64,000 bases of DNA from Candidatus Hydrogenosomobacter endosymbioticus (GCF_021654655.1 NZ_AP025225.1:570001-634000); one strand, 5' to 3'. Shown: positions 17,979-28,003, counted from the stretch's first letter. Program-made: numbers and translations. The notes: a model not told the origin generated them from the letters alone.

Positions 17979-18845
17979 ATGCCTGAAAACCGTTCTATCA
18001 TAAGGATAAAAGATATCGATATAGGAAATTCGCTGCCCATAGTTCTCATAGCAGGACCCTGTATGTTGGAAAGCCGCGACCTTGGGCTTGAAACGGCCGA
18101 GTTTTTATGCAATATGGCAGATAAACTTGGGATAAGCCTTATCTACAAAGCCTCTTTTGACAAAGCCAACAGGTCCAGCATAAATGGTGTACGAGGAGTT
18201 GGCATCGATGAAGCTATGGATATTTTCATAGAAATCAAAGCTCGGTTTCCATGTAAAATAGTCACAGACATACATGAATCGCACCAAAGCAAAATCGTGG
18301 CCGAAGTAGTAGATTTAATTCAGATTCCAGCAATGCTGTGCAGGCAAACAGATCTTGTGGTAAGCGCCGCAAAAACTGGGCTTCCGATCAATATAAAAAA
18401 GGGACAGTTTATGTCTCCGACAGAAATGAGAAACATCGTAGACAAAGCTAGACAATCTGGTTCAGAAAACGTAATGCTCTGCGAGAGAGGTACCTTTTTT
18501 GGGTACAACAACCTCGTAAGCGACATGCGGTCACTTCCTATAATGTCTTCCTTCGGCTGTCCTGTCATATTTGACGCGACGCATTCCATACAAAAGCCAG
18601 GGGCTGGAATATGCGAGAGCGGAGGGGAAAGGTGGTTCGCGGAAACTCTTTCCAGAGCGGCAATAGCTGTCGGTGTCGCTGGACTTTTCGTTGAAACTCA
18701 CCCAAGACCAGAAAAAGCTCTCAGCGATGGTGCCTGCGTAATTCCTATGCACAGTTTGGAAAAATTTGTATCCGCAATGCAGAAGCTAGACAGCGCTTCA
18801 AAAAAAATTGCTTACCAAAGTTTTTCATATCAACAACTTAGTTAG
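17979..18845 (+). CDS. kdsA: 3-deoxy-8-phosphooctulonate synthase KdsA
   Basis: Condenses phosphoenolpyruvate and arabinose 5-phosphate to KDO 8-phosphate for the LPS inner core. The 288-residue TIM-barrel enzyme shows LIAGPCMLES near residue 25, KASFDKANRSS, VTDIHES, the IPAMLCRQTDLV active-site strand, NIKKGQFMSP, FDATHSIQKPG and FVETHPRPEKALSDG. Residues expected for PEP and metal binding are in place, including the Cys of AGPCM typical of metal-dependent forms. It is bracketed by its own promoter and a terminator, so it is a single-gene unit. The arabinose 5-phosphate isomerase candidate is at 39350. Confidence 0.96.
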   Translation: MPENRSIIRIKDIDIGNSLPIVLIAGPCMLESRDLGLETAEFLCNMADKLGISLIYKASFDKANRSSINGVRGVGIDEAMDIFIEIKARFPCKIVTDIHESHQSKIVAEVVDLIQIPAMLCRQTDLVVSAAKTGLPINIKKGQFMSPTEMRNIVDKARQSGSENVMLCERGTFFGYNNLVSDMRSLPIMSSFGCPVIFDATHSIQKPGAGICESGGERWFAETLSRAAIAVGVAGLFVETHPRPEKALSDGACVIPMHSLEKFVSAMQKLDSASKKIAYQSFSYQQLS

Positions 18846-18847
18846 GC

Positions 18848-18893
18848 CAAAGCGCAGCTCCTGACAAAATTTTGCCAAGTTTCTGCGCTTTTG
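18848..18893 (+). terminator. Terminator after kdsA
   Basis: Stem AAAGCGCAG / CTGCGCTTT enclosing a second, inner hairpin (TGACAAAA / TTTTGCCA), then TT-rich sequence. It sits between convergent genes and could act in both directions. Confidence 0.6.
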
Positions 18894-18910
18894 TACTTAT
18901 CTTTTTTGTA

Positions 18911-20992
18911 CTATTGATTTTTTGATTTCTCTTTTTCCTGTTTTTCGAGCTCCTTTTTCATCATAGCCTTCAAAAAATTCAAGGCTTTTGTTAGTTCTAA
19001 AGTTTTTTTCTCTGAATAGCCTTCCATAACGTCGCTCATAGCCTCTCTCAAATCGTTTATATGTGTGGCCAATTCTTTGCTTTGCAGCTTTTGGGCCTGC
19101 TCCAATGTATTAGCGCAGTCCTGTATCAATAAATCAGGATTATTTGCTTTAATTTGATTTTGGACCTGAGCCGAAAGTTTTTGTCTATCTCCACTTTTCT
19201 GTTGGCCTTTTTGGTATTGCGCATATTGCGCGCCAGAATTTTGTCTGTATTCCCTCTCGTTATTAGAAATCCATTTTTCTTTCCATTGTTTCCCCATCGC
19301 TAAGTCTTCTTTTATGTTTTCTTCGATATTAAGAATTTTCTTTGCTTTTTTGATCCCTTCTTCTGCTCTTTCCATCATGTCAAATCTTGTTTTAACATCA
19401 TTTTCTTGAATAGAAGCCTCTTGCAAATGCTGCTCTATTTGTCTGAGTATTTCTTCTAATTTCTTGTCGTTTTGCGGATTTTTCAAATTTTCTGTAAAAC
19501 TAACTACGCTAGGGATTAAGATATGCTCAAAAATCATCATCAGGTTGTTATATTGATTTTCAACTTCAGAAACTATATCGATAGACGCTTTTTTCTCCGC
19601 TTCCTTAGCGAGTATATTAAAGGTTTTTACTATATCTGCCAGTTTATTTCTCGCCTCAGGTATATCAAAATATGAGAGAAAAATCGACATTCTATCTGAT
19701 ATCTCGATGGAATGAGCAATATAATCCAGCAAAGCAGCTTTAAGAGCGCCGTCTTCGTCCATTTCCTGGATAAGGCGGTATGATTGGGAGGACGCCTCGC
19801 ACCATTTTTCCCCTATCTGCGTATGGAGTCTGTTTAAAGCTTCATACGCGCGCCTAGCGTAATTGGTTTGTTTATCCTGGAACTGCTGCTTAGATTGATG
19901 GTGGCTTATAACGTCTGGTTTTTGTTCTAGATCGTCCTGATTATGTATTTCGTCGACGATACCAAGCCCCTTCTTTGCCTCTGAAATTGCGTCATTTAGC
20001 TCTTTTGTGAAAACTTTTATCTTTTCTGCATCTTGCGATCCAAATGAAGATACAAGTTTGTCCGTTATCGCTCTGATAACTATTTTTGCAGCACTTTTAT
20101 CTTCTAAAAATCCTAGGATTCCTTCAGCGTAGTCGATAACCTTTTCAGCATTTTCCATAGCTTGCTGCGTATTAACATGTTCCTGCATATCGTATGGCGC
20201 TCTTTTTTCTTGTTGCCGCGCTTGAAAAATCCTTTCTTCATCGTAATATCGTTGTTTGTCGCTTGGAAACTGTTGTTTCATCTGATTTTGATGATCGCTC
20301 TCCAAGGCTTCTCTAGCTACCTGTGTAAGAGTCATAAGATTTTCAGTAAGCGCTTGAATTTGGTCTTGGTCTTTTTCATTAATCGCTGCAATTAAATCTT
20401 CTATAGTTTTTTCTATTTTTATTACCTCGTCCGAACCCTTTGGAAGCGCTTCTTCAACCATTCTAGCTTGAACAACTATAGGGTTTATTATTTCTAATTG
20501 TTGATTATATAATTCTATATATTGATCCTCGTTTTGCGGAAATTTTTCTTGTAGCTTCTTAAGTTTAGCATAAGACTCCTCAAAATTTTGCATCTGCACA
20601 CCGCGTTTATCCTGAGGTTGCTGCCTTTGTCTTCTGCTGACATCATGTCCATACGGTACTTGTTTCTTTTTGTTAGCGGTTGATGGTCGAAGCATTTTGT
20701 CATTATTTTCTGATTTTGCTTCTTCTTGTTCATACAATATTCTCAATCTGTTTTCTATTTCTGATATAAGTTTTTTTATAATAGTAATTTTATTATAATT
20801 TGACGGATTTTTTAACTCTTGTAGTTTTTTTCCTTGCAATACAAGTTTCCCCTTTGCCTCGCGTAATTGTTTTACATTCGCGGCAGTTCTAAGCATGTTT
20901 TCTGCAACTGCGATATCTTCGTCTACACCAGAAAAAGCAGGAGCGCCTGATGTTAATGCAAGAAAAAATAAGAATAAAAATGTTTTGTTCAT
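18911..20992 (-). CDS. Large secreted helical-repeat protein, unknown function
   Basis: A 693-residue protein with a clean signal peptide (MNKTFLFLFFLALTSGAPAFS) followed by almost wholly helical, Gln/Lys/Glu-rich sequence with no Cys-rich or catalytic region I can identify. A loose module of about 40 residues recurs: helix, a D/Q-containing turn, I..LT..L, then A...A...L (around residues 190-225, 315-355 and 625-680). The frame extends to 21037, but the ATG at 20992 begins the signal peptide and sits just after a candidate promoter, so I use it. It is likely periplasmic, surface or exported. Composition suggests coiled-coil bundles; a host-directed role is possible but unproven. Confidence 0.65.
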   Translation of the reverse strand: MNKTFLFLFFLALTSGAPAFSGVDEDIAVAENMLRTAANVKQLREAKGKLVLQGKKLQELKNPSNYNKITIIKKLISEIENRLRILYEQEEAKSENNDKMLRPSTANKKKQVPYGHDVSRRQRQQPQDKRGVQMQNFEESYAKLKKLQEKFPQNEDQYIELYNQQLEIINPIVVQARMVEEALPKGSDEVIKIEKTIEDLIAAINEKDQDQIQALTENLMTLTQVAREALESDHQNQMKQQFPSDKQRYYDEERIFQARQQEKRAPYDMQEHVNTQQAMENAEKVIDYAEGILGFLEDKSAAKIVIRAITDKLVSSFGSQDAEKIKVFTKELNDAISEAKKGLGIVDEIHNQDDLEQKPDVISHHQSKQQFQDKQTNYARRAYEALNRLHTQIGEKWCEASSQSYRLIQEMDEDGALKAALLDYIAHSIEISDRMSIFLSYFDIPEARNKLADIVKTFNILAKEAEKKASIDIVSEVENQYNNLMMIFEHILIPSVVSFTENLKNPQNDKKLEEILRQIEQHLQEASIQENDVKTRFDMMERAEEGIKKAKKILNIEENIKEDLAMGKQWKEKWISNNEREYRQNSGAQYAQYQKGQQKSGDRQKLSAQVQNQIKANNPDLLIQDCANTLEQAQKLQSKELATHINDLREAMSDVMEGYSEKKTLELTKALNFLKAMMKKELEKQEKEKSKNQ

Positions 20993-21008
20993 AACAGTAT
21001 AAAAATTA

Positions 21009-21037
21009 ATTATCTCATGTCTTATTATATATCCCAA
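21009..21037 (-). promoter_or_regulatory. Candidate promoter for the secreted helical-repeat gene
   Basis: On the minus strand: TTGGGA (21037-21032), 17-base spacer, GATAAT (21014-21009). It would start transcription about ten bases before the start codon. Confidence 0.4.
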
Positions 21038-21063
21038 ATCTAAAACAATATGATAACAAATAC

Positions 21064-22122
21064 CTAAGATTTTATTAATAATCTAAATTCTATAAGACTG
21101 CCTGCGACAAAATATCCCACAGATCTCCCGTCAAGATGACAGCTATTCAGTACAGCAATAGCCCTCTTAACTCTAGAAAAAGTTTGATACCACGAAAGAA
21201 CAACCGTCGGACGCATGCCAGTGAATATTTGATTTAAGTCAAATTTGTTACGCCACCAAATCATAATGGCGCTTTCTAAAAGAAAAACATTTTCAACCAG
21301 CACCTCTATATCAGCAAACGAATAACTTCCCAAAACAATGTTATCAATGGCGGTAATAGAATCTCGCATACGGTCAAACTCTCCGCTTTCCAACATACGA
21401 AGGGCAGCACCTATTCTTCCAGACGTATACTCAAATAGCTTAGAAGAAGCATGTGTAGCCATATCTTGCATATATTGGTCGCAATCTCTCAAAATTTCTT
21501 TTTTGCAAAGGGATTTAAAGACAGATTGAAAAACTCCTATATCTGAAATTCCATTCAAGGTTTTTAAACAGCAGCGCGACATTATAGTAGGAATAACCGC
21601 GGAAGATTTGTCTGCTGTTATAAGAAATAGAGTATTAGCGAACGGTTCTTCGAGAATTTTTAGTAAGTTATTAGCGCTATGATTGCTTAGCATTTGCGCT
21701 TTGCAAATGATAACAACCCTATATCCTCCATAAAAAGCAGTTTTGTTCAGAGCGTCTATAATTCTCCTAACAGAGTCGACTATCACCGACTCTTGTTCAG
21801 CTGATAAAAAGAAAAGGTCTGGATGACACAAACTAGATATTTGAGAAATGGCTCTATTAAGCGTAAATTTTTCCATCTGCGCCTTGCTTATGTCCGAGCG
21901 CATACCCGACTCTGTTTCTTTATTAATATTTTTGAAAAATTTTCTATATTCTTCGCACAACGCCATTCTGGCTATTTGAAAACAGAGAGTTCGTTTACCA
22001 ATTCCATCATCTCCAACAAAAAGCCACGCATGGGGAATTTTTCCAGAATCTAACATTGAACCAAATTCTGACATTTCTTTTTCAAATCCAAAACAAAAAA
22101 AGTGTTGGTGAGGCTCTTTCAT
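21064..22122 (-). CDS. holB: DNA polymerase III subunit delta prime (HolB)
   Basis: Clamp-loader subunit of the replicase. The 352-residue product starts with the AAA+ pattern HAWLFVGDDGIGKRTLC, a P-loop variant expected in delta prime, which does not hydrolyse ATP. It has DSVRRIIDALNKTAFYGG and the sensor region LLKILEEP, and the arginine-finger motif SRC in MSRCCLKT. No zinc-binding Cys set of the enterobacterial type is seen, as usual in alphaproteobacteria. Its start lies two bases after the lgt stop, so both are translated from one message. tmk, a common partner, is not present. Confidence 0.9.
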   Translation of the reverse strand: MKEPHQHFFCFGFEKEMSEFGSMLDSGKIPHAWLFVGDDGIGKRTLCFQIARMALCEEYRKFFKNINKETESGMRSDISKAQMEKFTLNRAISQISSLCHPDLFFLSAEQESVIVDSVRRIIDALNKTAFYGGYRVVIICKAQMLSNHSANNLLKILEEPFANTLFLITADKSSAVIPTIMSRCCLKTLNGISDIGVFQSVFKSLCKKEILRDCDQYMQDMATHASSKLFEYTSGRIGAALRMLESGEFDRMRDSITAIDNIVLGSYSFADIEVLVENVFLLESAIMIWWRNKFDLNQIFTGMRPTVVLSWYQTFSRVKRAIAVLNSCHLDGRSVGYFVAGSLIEFRLLIKS

Positions 22123-22124
22123 AT

Positions 22125-22907
22125 TCAGCGTTTTTTCGAGCTATACACAGCATATACGATCATTCCAACACCAATCGCGAATAGCGGAGCTGAATACGCC
22201 TGCCCAAGCGTTACAGACTTCGCAAAGCTACACACCTCTTCCGGCTCTCTAAAATATTCCACTACCCACCTAAAAACGCCATACCCGAAAAAGAAAATAC
22301 CAGATAATGCAAAATTTTTTCTTGCAAATCCCCTAAAAATAGAAAAATAATTAATAATCACAAACAAAAGAGCCCCCTCCAGCAGCGCCTCATATATTTG
22401 GCTTGGATGGCGCGGGATAAGGTCTATTTTTGGAAACACAACCCCCCAAGAAACATCCGTCGACCTTCCATATAACTCTTGATTTACAAAGTTAGCAACG
22501 CGCCCGAAAAACAATCCTATAGGGGCTCCACACGAAATACAGTCAGCCATTCTTGCTATATCGACCTTTTGCAGCGCACAGTATATAAAAAGCGCAACCA
22601 CAACACCCAGCAAACCTCCATGAAACGACATCCCCCCATTCCAGAGTTTTAATATCTCTGACATATGAGAAAAATAATACGATGGATAATAAAGCAACAC
22701 ATTGCCCACACGTCCACCGATTACGACGCCAAGTATACCGTATGTCACAAACTGATCTATATTATCCCTACTAAGCCCGAATAACCCGCTTATTCTCCTG
22801 CAGTATATCCAGGCAAAAGATATGCCAACGCTATATGATATCCCATACCAGCTCACGGGCCATGAGCCTATGTAAAAAGCGACAGGGTTAAGCGAATCTA
22901 AATTCAT
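22125..22907 (-). CDS. lgt: Prolipoprotein diacylglyceryl transferase Lgt
   Basis: Inner-membrane enzyme that attaches diacylglycerol from phosphatidylglycerol to the lipobox Cys of prolipoproteins. The 260-residue product has about seven transmembrane helices and the family signatures GGRVGNVLLYYP, GGMSFHGGLLGV (with the essential His) and GRVANFVNQELYGR (the Lgt signature with catalytic Arg). Length fits the family. It is first of a two-gene unit with holB. Its presence implies processed lipoproteins in the cell; lspA and lnt are not in this window. Confidence 0.96.
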   Translation of the reverse strand: MNLDSLNPVAFYIGSWPVSWYGISYSVGISFAWIYCRRISGLFGLSRDNIDQFVTYGILGVVIGGRVGNVLLYYPSYYFSHMSEILKLWNGGMSFHGGLLGVVVALFIYCALQKVDIARMADCISCGAPIGLFFGRVANFVNQELYGRSTDVSWGVVFPKIDLIPRHPSQIYEALLEGALLFVIINYFSIFRGFARKNFALSGIFFFGYGVFRWVVEYFREPEEVCSFAKSVTLGQAYSAPLFAIGVGMIVYAVYSSKKR

Positions 22908-23085
22908 AATAGCAGCTCAATTTATCGATCGTACAGACGAATTCTATCCACAAAATAATGTGCAGTAAACGAGCGCATCCCTTCATGCGTAAAATGGATT
23001 CTCGTATATCTTACTGTGGTTTCCAGAAATCAACTCTCTTTAGTCAAAATCCGCCATACATACAGCAAGACTATGGGCAAAGCCA

Positions 23086-24579
23086 TCACCATCTGTGCCC
23101 TCTATATCCGAGAGCCTCCGCCATGTGCGCTTTCAATATTTGTTCGCAACCCTCTATATCAGCTATTGTCCTGGCGACTCTCAAAAGTCTTGAATGAGCT
23201 CGCATAGACAAAGATAATTTTTCAGTCGCCTTTGCAAGAATTCGCATAGCATCATCGCTGCACTCAGACTTACCCCTGAACTCAGAGTCGCTAATATTAG
23301 CGTTTAAAAACTCAAGACTATCTGGCACTCCGTATCTTCGTTGTTGAATAGCTCTTGCGGCTATAACTCTTGAACGTATCACATCGCTTTTCTCTTCTTT
23401 TCCGATTGATGATATAAGGGCGTTCTTAGTCTGAAATATGTCAATAGATATATCTATTCTGTCGAGAAACGGGCCAGACAACTTTCTTTTATACTGATCT
23501 GCGCACTCCGGAGACTGACGACATTGTTTTTCTTTATCTCCAAAATACCCACACCTGCACGGGTTCATTGCCGCTATAAGCTGAAATCTTGCAGGATATG
23601 ATATATGAGCATTTGCTCTTGATATAATAGCCTCTCCAGATTCCATTGGCTGTCTAAGTGCTTCCATAGCTCCGCGAGAAAATTCCGCCAACTCATCTAA
23701 AAACAAAATGCCACCATGAGCCAAAGAAACTTCTCCAGGAACGGCATATATCCCCCCGCCTATCATAGACACTGTAGACGCCGAATGGTGTGGACTTCTG
23801 AACGGCCGCTTTCTTGCCAACCTTCCGATAGCTCCTACCTGCGCAACGCTATTAATCATCGTAACTTCAAGAGATTCTCTCGCCGTCAGAGGAGGAAGTA
23901 TCGTTTGCATACGAGCTGCCAGCATAGACTTTCCTATACCCGGTTGCCCAATCATAAGAACGTTATGCCCTCCTGCTGCCGCTATTTCAAGAGCGCGCTT
24001 AGCAATATTCTGTCCCTTTACATCTGAAAAATCTTTATCAAATGAAATAAGAGACTCTGCTTCGCGAGCAGGGGCGCTAAGAACTTGGGCTCCTTTAAAG
24101 TGATTAGCGATCTCTATGATATGTTTCGACGCTATGACTTCCAGATTGCCTGCCCACACGGCCTCCCCGCCACATTCATAAGGACAGATAAGCCCTTTCT
24201 CGCTCTCCAGAGCACGCAAAGCCGTTGATAAAACCCCGTGAACAGGGACTATTCTTCCATCAAGCGAAAGCTCTCCTATAGCAATATACCGAGACAGATC
24301 GCTGTCAACCGCGCCAAGAGAAGACAGAAGGCACAACGCTATCGGCAGGTCGTAATGGCTTCCCTCTTTTTTTATATTGGCTGGAGATAAATTGACCGTG
24401 ATTTTCTTGGACGGAAGCGCTATCCCAATAGCATGCAGAGCTGCCTTTATCCTTTCCCTTGATTCGCTCACAGCCTTGTCAGGAAGCCCAACAACAGAAA
24501 AGCTCGGGAGTCCTGGGCTTATCATTATCTGCACATCTATCGGCACAGCCTCTATTCCCTGAAAGCAAACCGTTTGCAT
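23086..24579 (-). CDS. comM: ComM/YifB-type Mg-chelatase-like AAA+ ATPase
   Basis: Hexameric helicase of the YifB family; in naturally competent bacteria ComM drives branch migration during integration of incoming DNA. The 497-residue product shows the N-terminal Lon-like fold (ISPGLPSFSVVGLPDKAVSESRERI split over 27-52), SPANIKKEG, Walker A GQPGIGKSMLA near 215, Walker B GGILFLDELAEF, a Cys-rich insert (CRCGYFGDKEKQC) and the C-terminal RAHSRLLRVARTIAD. An AGAGGTG ribosome site directly before the ATG at 24579 decides that start over the frame's longer form. Given the GspE/PilB-like operon at 57.6 kb, a link to DNA uptake is possible. Confidence 0.93.
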   Translation of the reverse strand: MQTVCFQGIEAVPIDVQIMISPGLPSFSVVGLPDKAVSESRERIKAALHAIGIALPSKKITVNLSPANIKKEGSHYDLPIALCLLSSLGAVDSDLSRYIAIGELSLDGRIVPVHGVLSTALRALESEKGLICPYECGGEAVWAGNLEVIASKHIIEIANHFKGAQVLSAPAREAESLISFDKDFSDVKGQNIAKRALEIAAAGGHNVLMIGQPGIGKSMLAARMQTILPPLTARESLEVTMINSVAQVGAIGRLARKRPFRSPHHSASTVSMIGGGIYAVPGEVSLAHGGILFLDELAEFSRGAMEALRQPMESGEAIISRANAHISYPARFQLIAAMNPCRCGYFGDKEKQCRQSPECADQYKRKLSGPFLDRIDISIDIFQTKNALISSIGKEEKSDVIRSRVIAARAIQQRRYGVPDSLEFLNANISDSEFRGKSECSDDAMRILAKATEKLSLSMRAHSRLLRVARTIADIEGCEQILKAHMAEALGYRGHRW

Positions 24580-24816
24580 AATCACCTCTCTGAACGCAAC
24601 CAATATCGACAGTCCATCTATATATTTGACGCACGACTACTAATAAATAAATCTGTTTTTCTTGTTTGTAAAGGGCTAAAAGACTGCGATTTTTGTATTT
24701 TATTTTACATTTTATGCAATTATTAGTAAAATTTACACCAAAAATCTTTTTCTTATTTAAACCGCGCGCCAGATAGATTTATATTTTTCTAAATGTTAGC
24801 ATGGTCGCAATAGTTC

Positions 24817-26601
24817 GTGTGTATTTGTGATTGTGATGTGTTCAATTATGATAAAATTTGCTCAGCTTTGTCTAAATCAGGGAAACGTTGGGTTTTTGAG
24901 GACGTCAACGAGCGCGATATCCTGCACCTGAAGCAGAAATTCAATGTTTCAGATCTGTCCGCCTCAATAGCCCTTAGGCGCTCTTCGTCCGTTCAAGAAT
25001 GCGAAGAAATGTTCTTCCCTACCATAAAGGAGTTGCTCCCAGATCCAAGCGTGCTTCCTGACAGCGAGCATGCATTTGAATTTGTCTATAATGCACTGCT
25101 CGACAAGCGAAAAATGGCCGTTTGGGGAGATTATGACGTTGATGGGGCTTGCTCTGCAGCTCTTTTGATAAAATACTTTAGCTCAATTGGCATAGGAATG
25201 ACCCCTTATATCCCGGACAGGTTCCAAGAAGGGTATGGACCAAATCAACACGGATTACAACAGTTGAAAAACGACGGGGTTTCAGTTGTTTTCGTCGTAG
25301 ACTGCGGCACAACAGCTTTCGATCCACTGGAATGGGCAAAATCTAATGGAATAGATGTAATAATCATAGATCACCATAGGGTTGGTTCATCCCACCCTAA
25401 GTGTGAAGCGTTCATAAATCCAAAAAGAATGGATTGCGAATGCTCTGACTCGATAAAAAATTTATGCGCAGGCGGGCTTGTATTTCTTTTTCTGGTTGGG
25501 CTGAACAGATATCTAAGAAATTCTAGTTACTTCGAAGATATAGACGAACCGAACATGATGCTTCTCATGGATATCGTTGCTCTCAGCACTGTTTGCGATA
25601 TGGTTTTAATTAAGGGCTTAAACCGAGCCATGGTTAAGCAAGGCCTGAAAGTTATGAGGTGCAGAAAAAATCCCGGAATAAGCGCTTTGTTTGATATAGC
25701 CAGAGTTAAGGAAAGTCCAACATTCAGTCACCTTGGGTATGCTCTTGGTCCGAGAATAAATGCAGGAGGGAGAATAGGCGATTCTTCCCTTGGTGTAAAG
25801 CTTCTTTCTTCCAAGGACTATATCGAGGCTATGAGATTTGCCAGGCAATTGAACGATCTGAATCAAGAAAGACAAAGAATAGAAAAGTACGTAGAACAAC
25901 AAGCTTCCATACAAGCCATAGAACAAAAAGATAGACCTTTCATATTTGCTGTCGGAGAAGGCTGGCATGAGGGCGTCATGGGAATAGTTGCCGGAAGGCT
26001 TAAGGACGCTTTTTACAAGCCCTCTCTTGCGATAACAATTATTGGAGATTCAGCAAAAGGGTCAGCAAGGTCTATACCAGGCCTAGACATAGGACAGCTC
26101 ATACATGAAGCGTACGAACAGAGAATTTTGTCTAACGGAGGCGGACACTTTATGGCCGGCGGGTTTCGGCTTGAGAAAAAAAATTTAAAATCTTTCGAAA
26201 CATTTGCAGAACAATTTTTTTTTACAAATAGACCAACCGATACCATTCCATTAATAAATTTAGATGGAGCCATTTCCCTACAAACTCTGAGAAGCGGAGA
26301 ATTTTTGCAATCAATAGAAATTATGGAGCCGTTCGGAGTTGGGTATCCGATACCCAAATTTCTAATATCTGATGTGCGTTTCGAAGATGTAATACAGATT
26401 GGAGGCGGCCACTTTAATGTTAAGATAGTTCAGCTGGATGATAAAAAGCACTCAGCGGTGTGTTTCAGAGCTGTTGGAAACTCCATAGGAGAGTGGCTGC
26501 TAAACAATAAGTCCGAATTAGCAAGCTGCGTCGTGAGCGTATACGTTGACAAAAAGATGGGGCTAAGCAAGGCGCACCTAGTTCTGGAAGACGTGATGTA
26601 G
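24817..26601 (+). CDS. recJ: Single-stranded-DNA-specific exonuclease RecJ
   Basis: 5'-3' exonuclease of RecF recombination and mismatch repair. The 594-residue product carries DHH-family motifs: GDYDVDGACSAALL (about 103-116), VVDCGTTA, the DHH triad in IIIDHHRVG near 185, and DIVALSTVCDMV. DHHA1 features follow: ALGPRINAGGRIGDSSLGVKLL, EGWHEGVMGIVAGRL and the SNGGGHFMAGGF glycine motif. The start is not an ATG: GTG at 24817 or GTG at 24838 are the options, and the first gives a normal length. It is divergent from comM with a 237-base gap. Confidence 0.95.
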   Translation: MCICDCDVFNYDKICSALSKSGKRWVFEDVNERDILHLKQKFNVSDLSASIALRRSSSVQECEEMFFPTIKELLPDPSVLPDSEHAFEFVYNALLDKRKMAVWGDYDVDGACSAALLIKYFSSIGIGMTPYIPDRFQEGYGPNQHGLQQLKNDGVSVVFVVDCGTTAFDPLEWAKSNGIDVIIIDHHRVGSSHPKCEAFINPKRMDCECSDSIKNLCAGGLVFLFLVGLNRYLRNSSYFEDIDEPNMMLLMDIVALSTVCDMVLIKGLNRAMVKQGLKVMRCRKNPGISALFDIARVKESPTFSHLGYALGPRINAGGRIGDSSLGVKLLSSKDYIEAMRFARQLNDLNQERQRIEKYVEQQASIQAIEQKDRPFIFAVGEGWHEGVMGIVAGRLKDAFYKPSLAITIIGDSAKGSARSIPGLDIGQLIHEAYEQRILSNGGGHFMAGGFRLEKKNLKSFETFAEQFFFTNRPTDTIPLINLDGAISLQTLRSGEFLQSIEIMEPFGVGYPIPKFLISDVRFEDVIQIGGGHFNVKIVQLDDKKHSAVCFRAVGNSIGEWLLNNKSELASCVVSVYVDKKMGLSKAHLVLEDVM

Positions 26602-26640
26602 CGCAAAACGACAGCTATGCTGGAAATAGCGCAAAACGAT
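26599..26640. repeat. Short direct repeat TAGCGCAAAACGA
   Basis: The 13-base string occurs at 26599-26611 (overlapping the recJ stop codon) and again about 28 bases later, with a third partial GCGCAAAA near 26653. Its meaning is unknown. Confidence 0.4.
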
Positions 26641-26863
26641 AAACGAAACTAGGCGCAAAATCCCGCCGAGTCACATAACAATACCACACATCAACGACTC
26701 CAGAACCACGCCCAGTCCCTCGAAGGAAGCCCGCCAGCCCCCTCCCCTCCGAGCAGCAAACATATCTAAGTTTTTTCCACACCCACTCTAACTTGCCACC
26801 GAGCAAACAGATCCAGACGCAAAGAAGCCCACCGCAGCAAACAAGGTCTCTTTTAAATAAAAT

Positions 26864-27631
26864 TTATATCTTCGGGGCGACTACTGCAGACGTAATGGAA
26901 GTTACATTGCTTCCGGTGACCTGTTGTTGCGCCATGTGCTTTCTCGCATCATCTGGGTCGCTCATAACATATCCTCTGCCCCATATAGTAGCTATATAGC
27001 ACAGACCGTCATCACCCATTATGTCAACCAACTTTTTCCTTATTTTGCACATAAACACATCTATAATCTTTGCTTCGGGCTCTTCTAACCCGTTATACAG
27101 ATAGTTTATAAACGCTTCCTTGGTTATGGTGGTCCCCCTTCTCAACATTAAAAGCTCAAGGATTTTATACTCTTTACCAGTCAAAACCAACGGCGTAGAT
27201 CTAACATCAACTGTTTTCGCATCAAGATTCAGAGAAATTTCTCCAACAGTTATTACAGATGATACATGCCCCTCGGATCTTCTAACAAGAGCCTTTATTC
27301 TCGCTATTAGCTCCTGCCTGTGAAAAGGCTTGGTCATGTAGTCATCAGCGCCAAACCCCAGAGCCTTGACTTTTTCTTCTATATCTTGCATGCCGGACAA
27401 TATGAGTATGGGAGCTCGAATAGCAGACTCTCTTATTTTCTGTAAAAGCTCATGCCCGTTTATATCAGGCAAATTAAGGTCAAGTATTATAGCATCGTAA
27501 CTATATATTTTCCCTATCTCAAAGCCTTCTTCTCCAGATAAGGTGACGTCACACACAGCCTGCTCTGCACTTAGCATTGTCTTTATTGTTTCGGCTGTAG
27601 TTGGCTCATCCTCTATTATCAAAATCTTCAT
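26864..27631 (-). CDS. ctrA: Cell-cycle response regulator CtrA
   Basis: OmpR-family DNA-binding response regulator that controls cell division and replication timing in alphaproteobacteria. The receiver domain has the acidic pair EDE (7-9), phospho-acceptor Asp51 in ILDLNLPD and KPF Lys. The winged-helix domain has VLTGKEYKILELLMLRRG, NYLYNGLEEPEAKIIDVFMCKIRKKL and WGRGYVM, which are diagnostic CtrA stretches. The 255-residue product ends in a hydrophobic tail (SAVVAPKI); in Caulobacter, CtrA ends in two Ala used for ClpXP turnover, which is not the case here. It stands alone with long flanks. Confidence 0.94.
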   Translation of the reverse strand: MKILIIEDEPTTAETIKTMLSAEQAVCDVTLSGEEGFEIGKIYSYDAIILDLNLPDINGHELLQKIRESAIRAPILILSGMQDIEEKVKALGFGADDYMTKPFHRQELIARIKALVRRSEGHVSSVITVGEISLNLDAKTVDVRSTPLVLTGKEYKILELLMLRRGTTITKEAFINYLYNGLEEPEAKIIDVFMCKIRKKLVDIMGDDGLCYIATIWGRGYVMSDPDDARKHMAQQQVTGSNVTSITSAVVAPKI

Positions 27632-28003
27632 ATTACCCTAGCTCCCCAAAAATTTGACGAAATCGCTCTACCCGATTGTTTTATACAAAAAAACACCTAA
27701 AAAACTCCTAACAAATCAGGCGCTAACGACCACACAAAGATCTAATCGTATTCCAGCGAATTGTCGCAAAATTTTGTTCAAAAGTCCATAAAAATCAATA
27801 CAATTGCCATCATAGTTATAAAAATTCCTTATAGGTTACAAAAGATATTTGCAAAAGACGCTGCAAGTATAACATGATAGCAACTTTTAGGCCGCATTTA
27901 TTTTCTGATTTTTAGATAACAAAAGTCATTCTTGCAAAAGCCGGTAAACCCTGGAACAAAAATAGCCACGGCGATATACACGCTAATATCATGAATACTT
28001 GTA
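27632..28003. other. Intergenic region upstream of ctrA
   Basis: 372 bases between the alkD-like stop and the ctrA start, both minus strand. It should hold the ctrA promoter. TTGCGA near 27760 on the minus strand is the best -35 candidate but lacks a convincing -10 box. No gene or RNA seen. Confidence 0.4.

Noticed and set aside
26615-26806. A 63-codon minus-strand frame between recJ and ctrA
   Set aside because: No ribosome site, odd composition and no neighbour support.
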